DNA of 19,226 nt from Parastagonospora avenae f. sp. tritici 18332-5 (GCA_022559985.1 JAFJTR010000181.1:1-19226), one strand, 5' to 3'. Shown: positions 9,504 through 19,076, numbered from the stretch's first letter. Translations and numbers: made by a program. The notes: generated by a model not told the origin, from the letters alone.

Positions 9504-11285
9504 CTAAGCGTACAACATATCAAAGCTTACTTCCAAAAAGGCCTGCAACGTGTAACGTCCGTCTGAATCGGTAGCTTGCGCATACGATATGCCTTTGCTG
9601 AGGCCCAAGGCGTTTGTCACGCCGAAAGAATCCCCCACAAGTAGAAATTCCATCGTCCTGAGGCGGCGCATCATGACTGCTTTATTATCATTCAACTTCC
9701 CAAGACTGATCCGTATATCGAGCTTAGCTGTTCCATTTTGTTCTACTGTTGGGGCAATAAGAGCCAATGTTGATTTTTGCAATGGCTCATAAATCATAGT
9801 ATGCCTCATCGACACGCAACTGTCTTGATGTAGAGGTACCGAGTCGATGAAAAACACTTTCCTAAAGCCGCAACCACTGTATATGTTTCTTGATTCTATA
9901 TCCTGAGCTTTTGGTGTGATTGAGCCCTCCCAAGAAGACTGGCAGGCCCGATCGATGGTTGGAGTAGTTTTTCCAGGTGCATGTGTACTAGCAGAGCTGT
10001 CAAGTGGCAATTCGAGACGTTCTTGATGTTGAACATTGTCGTCATCGAAGACAATCATTTCTGCCGATTGTGGAACCAAATAATCGAAAGGGCTGCCGTT
10101 TTCCCAACAAGGCTTTGTCTCGTCCGTGTCCGCATCGGTGCTCCCTTTGATGTGAGGCGGGTTGATTAATACGCTTGACAAGTGCCTTGTCCAATGATCA
10201 ACGTCATCCGTCCGCCACGAATTTGTGATCAATGGTTCCAAGAGATCAAAGTCGACTACCATTGGCCTTTGACCTTCCAATTTGGATCGCAGTATATTCA
10301 GATATCGAAGCTTTTCCAGCGCACTCATCTTAAGTGATTGCAAAGACCAGTCCGCCATACGCTCATCCACAGGAACATCGTTGACCGTTGACGGCAAGGC
10401 TCCTTCTGATCTCGAAGTGTAAGCTGCCTTCATCTCGTCCAGGTGATGTCTCCGATCCTCGTTGGGCTCAGATACCAGGTGTAGCCTTGTGAAAGGAGCA
10501 CTTGGCCCAAGTTGCAGATCTGGGCGTAGCTGCTGCAATCGTATATCGCAATTCGCAATCATCCCCAATAGATCATCGGACAGTGCCTCAGCTTCGTACT
10601 TCATTTGAGCATTCTCTGCAAGCACCAAGGACACATCACCCGACTGAGTAAAAGTATCCATACGAAGAGCTTGTTGTTTCCGTAGAGCTTCAAAGCGCTT
10701 GGATACCTGCGCATACTCAAATTCGATGGTTTGATATTGAGCTTGAATCGATGACTGAAAGTCAGGATCTTGATTGGGTTTCGTAGATCTTCCTTTCATC
10801 AAAGCCTCAATCCCCGCTGTGCTCATATCGTCAGAGATTAATTCAGTGATCTTGTATTGATAGAATTCGGTCTCCAGATCCGCGAATGTCCACTCCGACG
10901 CGCCCAGGTCTTCTTCCGCTTCTAACAACGACTCTTCACAAGATCTCAGTTCCTGTCCTTGTCTTTCTGCTGCCTCATATGCGTCTATGAGGCTGTTAGG
11001 TAATGGTCGGTCCAGCTGCTTGTAGTGTTTGCGGAATGCATTCATCAGCGTAACTTCTGCGTTGACTGTCCGCACCCTCTGCTCCCGCACTGCCTTCTTG
11101 TCTGCAAGTCCATCCTCTCGCTGGATCAAAAGGTTCTCCCTCATGTTCATCAACTCATCTTGTTGAGATGCCAAGCTGCGGAGCTTCTGCTCGAAGTGTG
11201 CGAGGATCGAAGCGAGGAGCGTGTCTTTCGAGGTGATTTGAGTCAGGCCTTTGGGCCAGAACGAAGTAGACTCGCTATGCTGCAT
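9504..11285 (-). CDS. coiled-coil protein B (593 aa), divergent paralogue of A and C
   Basis: Function unknown. This is an uninterrupted frame from ATG 11285 to TAG 9506-9504. Residues 25-150 are helical or coiled-coil and align with A: QDEL then a Leu-rich heptad pattern, ending E131-W132-x-F-x3-E138-x2-F141. A second helical stretch (180-250) has no clear counterpart in A or C. The W-x4-L-x2-S-x-L motif is at W313-L323. Residues 470-593 look folded rather than disordered: RKVFFIDSV at 475-483, then alternating hydrophobic segments up to FLLVGDSFG (547-555) and a final FLEVSFDMLYA. RKVFFIDSV resembles ARVIFTDSV in C. There is no signal peptide or membrane helix. The gene is head-to-head with the DUF6590 gene, with start codons 733 bases apart, so the two may share regulatory DNA (inference). 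Confidence 0.85.
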   Translation of the reverse strand: MQHSESTSFWPKGLTQITSKDTLLASILAHFEQKLRSLASQQDELMNMRENLLIQREDGLADKKAVREQRVRTVNAEVTLMNAFRKHYKQLDRPLPNSLIDAYEAAERQGQELRSCEESLLEAEEDLGASEWTFADLETEFYQYKITELISDDMSTAGIEALMKGRSTKPNQDPDFQSSIQAQYQTIEFEYAQVSKRFEALRKQQALRMDTFTQSGDVSLVLAENAQMKYEAEALSDDLLGMIANCDIRLQQLRPDLQLGPSAPFTRLHLVSEPNEDRRHHLDEMKAAYTSRSEGALPSTVNDVPVDERMADWSLQSLKMSALEKLRYLNILRSKLEGQRPMVVDFDLLEPLITNSWRTDDVDHWTRHLSSVLINPPHIKGSTDADTDETKPCWENGSPFDYLVPQSAEMIVFDDDNVQHQERLELPLDSSASTHAPGKTTPTIDRACQSSWEGSITPKAQDIESRNIYSGCGFRKVFFIDSVPLHQDSCVSMRHTMIYEPLQKSTLALIAPTVEQNGTAKLDIRISLGKLNDNKAVMMRRLRTMEFLLVGDSFGVTNALGLSKGISYAQATDSDGRYTLQAFLEVSFDMLYA

Positions 11286-12018
11286 TGAGTCCGACCGCTC
11301 GATTCGTCCATGGGTCTAGTGTGATGCTGCTGACAACTTTTGTGTGCTCGTTCGAGAGATTGCTGAAGTCGAGGGTCAAGATTGGAGTGGGAGATAATGT
11401 CAACATCCAAGAGTGCGAAAGTGATGAATAAACGAGGCGAAGCTCTTTCTTGGGGATGACGTGTTCAGATCCGAGAGGCTCGGAGTTTATTTAGACTTTG
11501 CCATCTACGCTGTCGACACAACTGTATTAGCGCTCGATCTCAACTGTAGATTCTCTGATATGAAACAGTCGAACGAGATGCTGGGCGAAGCAGTTGCTGT
11601 GCTTAAGATAAGCGCATTCATGGGCGACACAGGGGTAAGTATGACGGCCTGCCCACATCCGTGACCATCCCTTGGTCTACGATTCCGTCTCCCGGGTCGA
11701 CCCAGTAGACAGGCGCCTAGGGTGGGGGCGTGCGCCTTCCTGCATGTCAGCTCTTTAGTGGTGTTTCCAAGTCACCCAATCAATGACGAAAGCCCCCACG
11801 TGCCAATCAACACCTTTGCAACTGCATATGCGCAGCGAAACGAAGTGCATCCCAAATGCGTTGCATGCGGCAAGACTGCGAGAACGATGCGCTGCGCTTC
11901 TGCAATCCCCCTTCTAGACCTTTCTCGCGACATGATCTCACCGCAGAGCCTCATCGAGCCCAGACATAAATGCACCACCTGGACTGCATAAATGCGGAGC
12001 TCGGGAGCTTCTGTGACC
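11286..12018. promoter_or_regulatory. divergent intergenic region between B and the DUF6590 gene
   Basis: The two genes are transcribed away from each other, so both promoters should lie here. Short open frames on both strands (for example 11722-11991 +, 12044-11772 -) are unrecognised. No TATA box or repeated operator-like site stood out. Confidence 0.35.
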
Positions 12019-13288
12019 ATGTACTCTAGCAACGCTATGCTCAATAGATGGATCTGGAGCCAAGAGTACGGGAAGTACTATCTCATGACCGTCGGAGCGG
12101 ATGGTGAGCTCATCTCCTCGAAGCCAACCGTATGGTATGTGTCATCTATCTGACATGAATGATACCTGTACAGGTCAGTATGTCACTCAATGGGCAGAAT
12201 CAGCGGAGGGCTCGGGCACTCAGCCAGTGGCTAGCCACAGTGGAAACCATGCGCTTCCAGGAACTCAAAATGAGTAGGCAATCACGTCAAAAATACTCCT
12301 TCAATTAGTGCTGATATGAATCTAGAATAATGTCACGCCAACGAAATGACTCAGCTTCCAATGAACCAAGCATGGCCCCTTCAGGTCCGTGAGTCGATTT
12401 TAGGCACACACACTTGCATTAACACCCATAGTGCCCCCAAGCTTTGAACATGAGGTAAGATTCAGAGGGACGCCTCATCGTGGATGGTACGACCTTGATC
12501 CGAGTAAGAGTCTGCCGAATCTTAAACATTCGTCATCAAGGCATTCTAAATAAGCATCTAGGGTACAGGGTAAGAACCGCGTCAGAAGCACATAGTTTCT
12601 TCGTCAAAGGACGAGTGTTTGCAATGCTCTGGTCCGAGACAGCAGGAGCCACCGCCAACCTGGCGCGTAACGGAACCGAAAACACTGCAATTACAGTGGG
12701 TCTATTCAACCAGAAAGTCTTTTCGCAAATCCGCCGATTCGTGATCATGGAAGTCAATCGCGAGAAGCACTTCGTCTATGCGTGGTCAGTCCATTGTTCA
12801 TTCCACTAAAGCAGAAATTGGCTCACCCAAGCAGCGCCATCTTCACGTACAACAAGCAAGGCACTTTGAAACATGGCTGTACTCCATCCGAGCATGCCCC
12901 TGTGTATATGACCGGGTCCCAGGCCACTACATACCAGGGTGAGTTGGAGCGAGGGATGACAAAGGAACCAATCGAAGTCACGCCGCATGACAACACGGAG
13001 ACGATGCTCCCTGCGTCACGCCTACGCTTTGGTAAGCACTACTCGATTGAATGGAACGTAAAAGTCCGTGAAATTGGGATAGTTGCGCCAAGGCATAGGT
13101 CACGCTTGATGATGCACTACAGAAATGAGCAAAGCAATGGCTTTGACGACGACGATGGCTTCTTGGGAGAGGAGGACGACGAAGAGGACGACGAGCCTAG
13201 CAGGGGATCTTCGAGCTACACGCCAGCTGTCACTGGTGTGAATTATGCCCAAATTGGATACGCCAATGTTCCGCAGTACCGCTACTAG
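12019..13288 (+). CDS. DUF6590-domain protein, six exons, about 331 aa
   Basis: Exons by splice sites and frame: 12019-12103, 12174-12273, 12326-12384, 12432-12503, 12562-12784, 12832-13288 (996 bases, 331 aa plus TAG). Introns are 47-70 bp with GT..AG ends. The N-terminus has W-I-W-x5-YY-x-DG-x-Y-x3-W (residues 11-35), a short module often found in front of DUF6590 proteins. The DUF6590 domain (about 106-275) begins DPRYRV, then FFVKGRVFAMLW, RRFVIM, C-x-A-I-x-TYNKQGTLK across the last intron, MTKEPIEV, ASRLRFGK and WNVKVREIGIVAP. The tail is acidic (FDDDDG, GEEDDEEDDEPS) and ends NVPQYRY. The family has no known activity. The start could also be the in-frame ATG at 11992. The third intron could be 12389-12441 (GTGAGT donor), which also keeps frame. 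The gene looks intact and no frame break was seen. Confidence 0.85.
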
Positions 13289-13747
13289 GTCCTCCCTGTC
13301 CGAATACGTCCTTGTTTTTTTCTTTGCGCTGCCATTGTCCTTCAAATACTACGTTACGATAAGAACATAATGACCATAATGACATCTACGTTTCATCTGA
13401 TACGCAAGCAACAAGATTGAGTAATGGGATTGGCTGGGTTTCATAGATCTAAGCAAGCTTCGACTCGACGTGGAGTACATTCACCGGGCTGGGCAGCACA
13501 TCGGGCCACACAGTCGGCTCTACGATGTGCTAACAAGAGATCCCGAATGAAGGGCACGATTGCGCTAACTGGCCACGCAATGGTTGCTACCCTAGTTTCA
13601 GGCTATAGAGTGCTGATATCGATTAACAGGTTCATTGGACAGCATCTTGTAGGCGTTATTCGAAGTTCAGTATGGGCGATCGCCTTGTCTGGATCGACAC
13701 TTATTACTTCTTTTCAACGCTTCAATAGAGAGACGTGGAAGATCTCA

Positions 13748-14300
13748 AATCAAGCTCCGTTGACAGGCCAGCTGAGGAGCCTTGCCTCTGACCGCCAGCT
13801 AGGCACATTTTGTGCATACCTCGTGGCACGTTCAATTCATGTACATTGCTAGTATATCTCTCCAGGTATGCGTTTGCTGGGAACCGAGTTGGACACCTCG
13901 GGAATGCCTTGAAGCATGCACCAAACTGTCAGCAGATACCACCATCAAAGTCGTGAGTAAAACTTGCCTTCTTCCGGACAATTCAAACTTCAGCCTAAAC
14001 CCCCACGCTGTGTGGGTCCGAAACGGCGCCAGGGATGATGCGCCGGAAGCCATTGTGCAGCACGCATGGGAGGGAAGTGGGGCAGACTTCTTCCCGCGCT
14101 CTGCCCTACGAAAACGCGGGCGCCTGAGGCCAAAAAGCGGATTCATCAACCTAAAATACATGCTATATAAAACGCATCTACCCACCGGCCTACAGCTCCC
14201 GCAGACTGGACTGGTACAATCTCGCCGCCGGGGCCTTTTTGTGTCCAACGTGTAACGCATATGCACGAACGCATTCGGTGCGTTGCCGAGAAGGCGCAGC
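13748..14300 (+). pseudogene. possible chromodomain relic with C4-finger-like segment
   Basis: If a 43-bp intron (13823-13865, GTGGCA...CTCCAG) is removed, the plus strand reads RQLGTFCAYL then VCVCWEPSWTPRECL. This resembles the core of a chromodomain (Tyr-Leu-Val-x-W-x-x-W-x-P), and both sides are in the same phase. The downstream exon stays open to TAA 14253-14255. In another frame, 14204-14275 reads RLDWYNLAAGAFLCPTC, NAYARTHSVR: the W...G..LC..C..Y...H...R pattern of the second half of a GATA-like C4 finger. A frame shift or undetected intron would be needed to join them, and the first Cys pair is missing. This is hand pattern matching only; the gene, if real, is broken or mis-modelled. 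Confidence 0.3.
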
Positions 14301-15927
14301 AAAAGGGAACAGGAGACATGGCTGCAAATTGCTGGCATCCTGTGCCGGGCGTGTGCCTTTCTTCGAGCGAATTGAAGACCTTGCGCCTTCGTCCGTCTCT
14401 TGCAAGCCAAGATCAACCCCGGCCCGACTAGGATGCCAAAGAACCAGGTTTCTTGATCCTACGCCCACATTTGACTGGTCACACTGTGCAGGAATCGCCT
14501 TTCTGACGTGTGGCTGGCAGAAGCCGTCAGTACGAAACAGGAATGTCGCTGTCCGTTCGCGAACGTGACACAGAAGGTACAGCCTTCGCCATTCGTGGGA
14601 CAATGTTGGATCTGCCTATCATCGTTCAGCAGCTTATCTTGCTGGCGTGGAGGGCGCAAGCAATGCAACCAAAATTGCGCCTGAGTGTAATTGCGCATGT
14701 GGACCAGCGTATTGCGTCTGATTTAACACCGTGCCGTATGCTGTCAACTTCGACGCAAAGCGCCCGGGGTGCATGTGGTTGCACCCCAAGCGAAGGCCTC
14801 AAGCTATACACAAAGCTATGCCGTCGCATGTGGAGTCCAACAATGATGTGTATACCTTCAGGGTGTGAGTTCCCGCAGCAAGACCTCGTCGACTTTGCTT
14901 CGTCAACGAAAGCCTACAATACGCAAAGACCTCGAGCTTACATCCCGAGGCATCCGCTGCCCTCTGCCAGGAACGTCCTTCAAAGTACGATGAGGCTCTT
15001 CTAGCTGTAACGAAGCTCGGCCCCATGACACGATTTGCCTAGACCTTTCGCCTCGTTTCTACCTGAAATTGCGCGTGTTGCATAGAGGCAAAACGTGGGT
15101 GGTCTGATTGGCATATAGTACGCGTTCTTGCGGTGTCACTCCAGATGAATGTGATACCGCATGTGGCGTGTTCCGGACCAATCGCAAAGATTGACATGCT
15201 TTTGGTGTCCCGAGAATCGTTCCCGCTCGGCGTTCGGTCCGCTCTAAGGTTCTCCTTTCAGATTATCCGGCCGAGGCTGTCCGCATGTCGTATAGACTTT
15301 GGTTGTGACGAAAGTTTGTAGTGTATTTGGTTGCATAGTTAGAAAAGTGCAAACACAGCATGAGTTAGAGAGTAAGTGCAGTCTTGTGGTTCAGGAAAGG
15401 GAGACCCCATGGCCAGGGTTCAATTTGTACCATGAAAACTGCCTACTTCTTCCGCAGACATATCTCACACGCCGAAAAAGTTCGATCCTTGTTATTATAC
15501 AACACATTGAAAGTTGAACGAAAAGAGAAGTTCATATCTTAGGCAGAATTACTAGGATAAATCGAACCGAAAGTTATGCGGTGACCTCCAGGGCTTACAC
15601 GAACTCCAAAGCTCAGTGAACTAGACTCCTCTCTAGGAAGATACACCACTCTGCTTGAAAACGATCAGCCTCGGACTGCGACATGTGTGTGTGTTTTCGT
15701 TTACACAACCCACGATGAACAAGGTCCCGGGAGTCGCCAGGGAGTATCGGAAATGGAAACAAAAGGAACATTCTCGAGGCGACTACTGTGCCTTGAGATC
15801 GTAAGATCGTTGTATACTAGATCTGGCATCGGGGTCAGTCGTAGCAAGGGAAGAGTCCAGGGCTCTGAGCCCTTCACGCGAATAAATGGCGCGAAGGGAT
15901 ATCGTGTATGCGACCATGGCCGCTGAT
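14301..15927. other. no supported gene
   Basis: Open frames up to 164 codons (14510-15004 +) are present but show no domain or heptad pattern. The C-plus-G-rich part around 14000-14500 makes overlapping open frames on both strands likely by chance, such as the 194-codon minus frame 14416-13832. The last part, next to the stop of gene C, should hold that gene's 3' untranslated region. Confidence 0.45.
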
Positions 15928-17832
15928 TCAACAGAGAATTTGCTTCTTCATTGCTGATCCGACATTTTGGTGTTGTATGCCTTTCAACATTGCTTGCAGA
16001 AGAGCCTGACTTTTGAAACCCAAGTGTACGTGTCGTGATCGATGTGAGTCAGATGCTTTGATGCGTTGGAGCTCATCTTCTGAACTCTGCTTGCTATGGG
16101 AGGCCACCTTGATTGCATTATCGACGTACGAAGGGACTGTCACTCTCTCGGTGGGAATATCTTCTCCAGGGCTCATCGCATGCTTGCCAGCCAAGGATCG
16201 AAACCAGGGCTCTGCTTCGATTGTAGAAATGGATGAGCTTCTTGTGGACGTAGAGGACAGATATAGAGCATTGATTGACGCTGAATTCGACGGAGAGGGT
16301 GAAAAAGCCTTTTTAAGTTGTGTCGTGATAGACGCCGCACTTGAAAGCCGTTTCGAATTCGAGGTGACGGAGTCTGTGAAGATGACTCTTGCTTGATCTG
16401 AATAATATCTCGATGGCGCTGTACTGAACGAAACATGCCGCGGAGCATCTGAAAGGTCGCGCTTCCTAATCTTCACTGGATTATCGAACGAAGCTTGGTG
16501 ATCCGCCACCAAGTCATCGGGCAGCATTGGACCACCAGAAGGTTGCCATGTATCCGAGCTGCAGTATGCCGAAGATTGAAAGTGACCTTTGGAGCCGTCT
16601 AAGGACGCTCCTTGGCTGGCACTTGTATCAGACACAGTGGTGTCGCCAGTGCGGAAGACTGGATCGTTCGTGCTGTCTGCCTCCCAGTATTGGGTCACAA
16701 GCGCCAACCACTTACTATCACTCAAAATGCCTTTAGGCACAAAGCATTCCAGACATTTCTTTTGCAATGATGAAGTCTTCAAGACGTCTAACATCCAACT
16801 ATCAATATATCGGCGAGAATTCGACCAACGATCAGAGATTGCATCGCTGCGATCGTATTTGCTAAGTAGATTATCTTTAGGCACATAGTGATATGCATAT
16901 TCTCTTTCTTGACTGTCCATCCCAGAAAGATCATCTGCAAGACTAGCGCCGAGGTAGCTGAAGATAGAAGTAGTGTCTGTTATGGGGGCAGACTGAGATT
17001 CCAAGCTGGTGCATATTTCTTGTCTACCTTTGGAGCCTTTACCGCTCATCGGAAAGCCGGGAAATGAATGTGACAGATCGATCTCCATAGGTAGGTTCCT
17101 TTTGATGTCATATTCTGGAAATTTAAGGGGTAACTGCGTGGGCTCTTCCAATGTATTGGCTGGCGCGGACGGATCTTGGGAATTGACGTGCGGTGTTCTG
17201 CATCTCTGAACACTTTGAACGAACCGACTCTCCATCTCAGTATACTGCCATTCTTCCATATTATAATCCTTCTCTGCCTGCTCATATTCAACGTCTTGTT
17301 CTCCGAGGTCGTTCCTTATCTTGTCAACCTGCAGCCATGCCAATGCGACGTCTTCTGGCATGTTGAGTTGCATGTTCAAAAAGTGTCGTCGCATCAGATC
17401 AAAAGCTCGGCTCATTGCACTGAAAGCTTTCTCTCCTGTTCCAAGTAACTCTTGGCGTTTGGTACGAAGCCTGAAACGGGAGCCGACAAGGCCTTCTCGT
17501 ACATCCCGCAAGTCTTCCTGCATCTCCTCCAACCACTCGAGCGAGGCTTTAAAAGGAAACGTTTGCGATGCGTCTCCCATCGGCTTGTAGTCTGAGATCT
17601 GTCTCTCGCCATCTGGTGAAAAGGGCGGCGAATCCATTGTGGGGAAGTCGTGATAGTCCATGCTCGGATCAGGAGAATTTGCTAGTATATTGCGGCTTCG
17701 TATGCTCGACCATCTGTCTTCATCCCTAGCAACAACTGGCAACTCGCTATGGTCGTTTACATGTCTTTCATTCTTCAAGGGCTTGCCAAGAATAAGTCGA
17801 GCATGCGCAGCCTGTTTATGCTGCTGTAACAC
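15928..17832 (-). CDS. coiled-coil protein C (up to 634 codons), paralogue of A and B
   Basis: Function unknown. The frame is open from 17832 to TGA 15930-15928. The first codon at 17832 is GTG with a TAG three codons upstream, so the true start is either ATG 17661 (residue 58 of the open frame, giving 577 aa) or a spliced upstream exon. Numbering from 17832: residues 98-207 are helical or coiled-coil, ending E194-W195-x-Y-x3-E201-x2-F204. The W-x4-L-x2-S-x-L motif is at W346-L356, YWE at 382-384 and FRTGDTTV at 393-400, all as in A. A basic stretch (KIRKRD, 454-459) precedes RHVSF (465-469) and ARVIFTDSV (481-489). The remainder is Ser-rich. A and C share the most landmarks. There is no signal peptide or membrane helix. 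It is transcribed away from the adjacent pogo-like element, whose end lies under 70 bases from the open frame. Confidence 0.85.
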   Translation of the reverse strand: MLQQHKQAAHARLILGKPLKNERHVNDHSELPVVARDEDRWSSIRSRNILANSPDPSMDYHDFPTMDSPPFSPDGERQISDYKPMGDASQTFPFKASLEWLEEMQEDLRDVREGLVGSRFRLRTKRQELLGTGEKAFSAMSRAFDLMRRHFLNMQLNMPEDVALAWLQVDKIRNDLGEQDVEYEQAEKDYNMEEWQYTEMESRFVQSVQRCRTPHVNSQDPSAPANTLEEPTQLPLKFPEYDIKRNLPMEIDLSHSFPGFPMSGKGSKGRQEICTSLESQSAPITDTTSIFSYLGASLADDLSGMDSQEREYAYHYVPKDNLLSKYDRSDAISDRWSNSRRYIDSWMLDVLKTSSLQKKCLECFVPKGILSDSKWLALVTQYWEADSTNDPVFRTGDTTVSDTSASQGASLDGSKGHFQSSAYCSSDTWQPSGGPMLPDDLVADHQASFDNPVKIRKRDLSDAPRHVSFSTAPSRYYSDQARVIFTDSVTSNSKRLSSAASITTQLKKAFSPSPSNSASINALYLSSTSTRSSSISTIEAEPWFRSLAGKHAMSPGEDIPTERVTVPSYVDNAIKVASHSKQSSEDELQRIKASDSHRSRHVHLGFKSQALLQAMLKGIQHQNVGSAMKKQILC

Positions 17833-18100
17833 TGCTTTCTAATCAGCGAAACCGCGCTCAACGCCATACTGAGAGTTATGCTTAAGTACAGGATATTATG
17901 GAGTGGTTGGAAGTCGAATATGGGTGGACTTTGGACATGAAACGTCGATGCTCATTGTCGAATGTTGGGAACAGCTGCAAGTGATCACGAGGACGCGGAG
18001 GAACATGGAGAAGAGAGCAACGCGAACAAAAACAAGGAGACCTCTCGCAGGGAGACCATGCACCAGCCACCAATCCCGACCCCTGGACAAATGCCTGACG

Positions 18101-18132
18101 GGGTTTCGAGCCACCCCCGGTTCCGAGCCATC
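18101..18132. repeat. degenerate copy of the 17-bp subterminal motif
   Basis: GGGTTTCGAGCCACCCCCGG followed by TTCCGAGCCATCG resembles two diverged units of the 3' repeat (GGGTTTCCGGCCAC...). It is in the same orientation and sits upstream of the transposase ATG. Similarity was judged by eye. Confidence 0.35.
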
Positions 18133-18190
18133 GCGCAGAATTCAACCACTCACTCAACGCTCGCGATATCTCCACAACCACGCAACCAAA

Positions 18191-19030
18191 ATGGATGCAC
18201 GTGAAGCAGCAATCCAAGCAGCTATCAAAAATCTTAATTCTGGTGTTTTCCCTAGCCAACGGGCTGCTGCGAAGGCGTACGCGATCCCCCGGGCCACGCT
18301 CTCTGCCCGGATGAGAGGCCAACAAACCAGCCAGACCAGCCACGTATACCAACAAAGATTAACTCCAGAGCAGGAGGATTTCCTTGTACAATGGATACTT
18401 GAAGAGGACGCACGAGCTTTTCCTCCCTCACACGCACGCGCACGAGAAATGGCGAACCGAATACTGAGGATGAATGGAGACCACAAGCCTGTGGGCAAGC
18501 ATTGGATGACTGCCTTCCTAAACCGCAATCCACGCGTCGCATCTGTTGTCGGACGAAAGATTGAGGCTGCCCGGGCTGAAGGAGCAACTCCAGCACAGAT
18601 ACGCGCGTTTCTTGAGCTCTTTGAGAGGGTTCGTGTGAGGCTGGGTATACGGGCTGAGGATACATGGAATATGGATGAGACTGGGAAGGCCCTTGGTGTA
18701 TGTGCCAATACCAGAGTCCTCGCAAGTAGTCAAAAGAAGAAGGCTTACCATCAGTCTCCAGAGAATCGCGAGTGGGCCTCAATAATTGAGTGTGTGTCGG
18801 CCTTAGGCAAGAAGTTGCGCCCTGCTGTTATATTCAAGGGGAAGAACCTCCAGAGTACCTGGTTTCCAACGAGAATACCTAACTGGCTGTACGCGACCTC
18901 TGAGAATGGCTGGACATCAAATGCAATAGGAGCTGAGTGGTTGGAGCGGGTATTTCTGCCTGAGACGGCTGTGTTGGACGATCGTTGGAGGATGCTGATT
19001 CTGGATGGCCACGGCAGTGTAAGAGGCTGA
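18191..19030 (+). CDS. pogo/Fot-like transposase, C-terminally truncated (279 aa)
   Basis: This would encode a cut-and-paste DDE transposase acting in the nucleus. The start is ATG 18191 (MDAREAAIQ); the frame is also open upstream to 17903 but only from a GTG and without similarity. Residues 1-45 form the psq-type helix-turn-helix (PSQRAAAKAYAIPRATLSAR). Residues 55-125 are the CENP-B/Tc5-type DNA-binding helices (LTPEQEDFLVQWIL, GKHWMTAFLNRNP). The DDE core gives the first Asp in WNMDETG (D162) and the second in LILDGHGS (D272). The frame then ends after three more residues (VRG, TGA 19028-19030), so the third catalytic acid and the whole C-terminus are missing. No internal stop or frameshift was seen before that. 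The protein cannot be catalytically complete but could still bind DNA. Confidence 0.85.
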   Translation: MDAREAAIQAAIKNLNSGVFPSQRAAAKAYAIPRATLSARMRGQQTSQTSHVYQQRLTPEQEDFLVQWILEEDARAFPPSHARAREMANRILRMNGDHKPVGKHWMTAFLNRNPRVASVVGRKIEAARAEGATPAQIRAFLELFERVRVRLGIRAEDTWNMDETGKALGVCANTRVLASSQKKKAYHQSPENREWASIIECVSALGKKLRPAVIFKGKNLQSTWFPTRIPNWLYATSENGWTSNAIGAEWLERVFLPETAVLDDRWRMLILDGHGSVRG

Positions 19031-19076
19031 AGCCCTAATTAGTAGTACTCGGCTTGTAAGCTAGCGCATATAGATG

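Noticed and set aside
13832..14416. 194-codon minus-strand open frame
   Set aside because: Overlaps plus-strand frames in a GC-rich stretch with few stops on either strand; no domain or protein-like pattern.
14510..15004. 164-codon plus-strand open frame
   Set aside because: No recognisable family; length is compatible with chance.
893..17832. The coiled-coil pseudogene at 6108-7095 as a fourth A/B/C paralogue
   Set aside because: It lacks both diagnostic Trp motifs and has a different layout, so it is treated as a separate coiled-coil gene.
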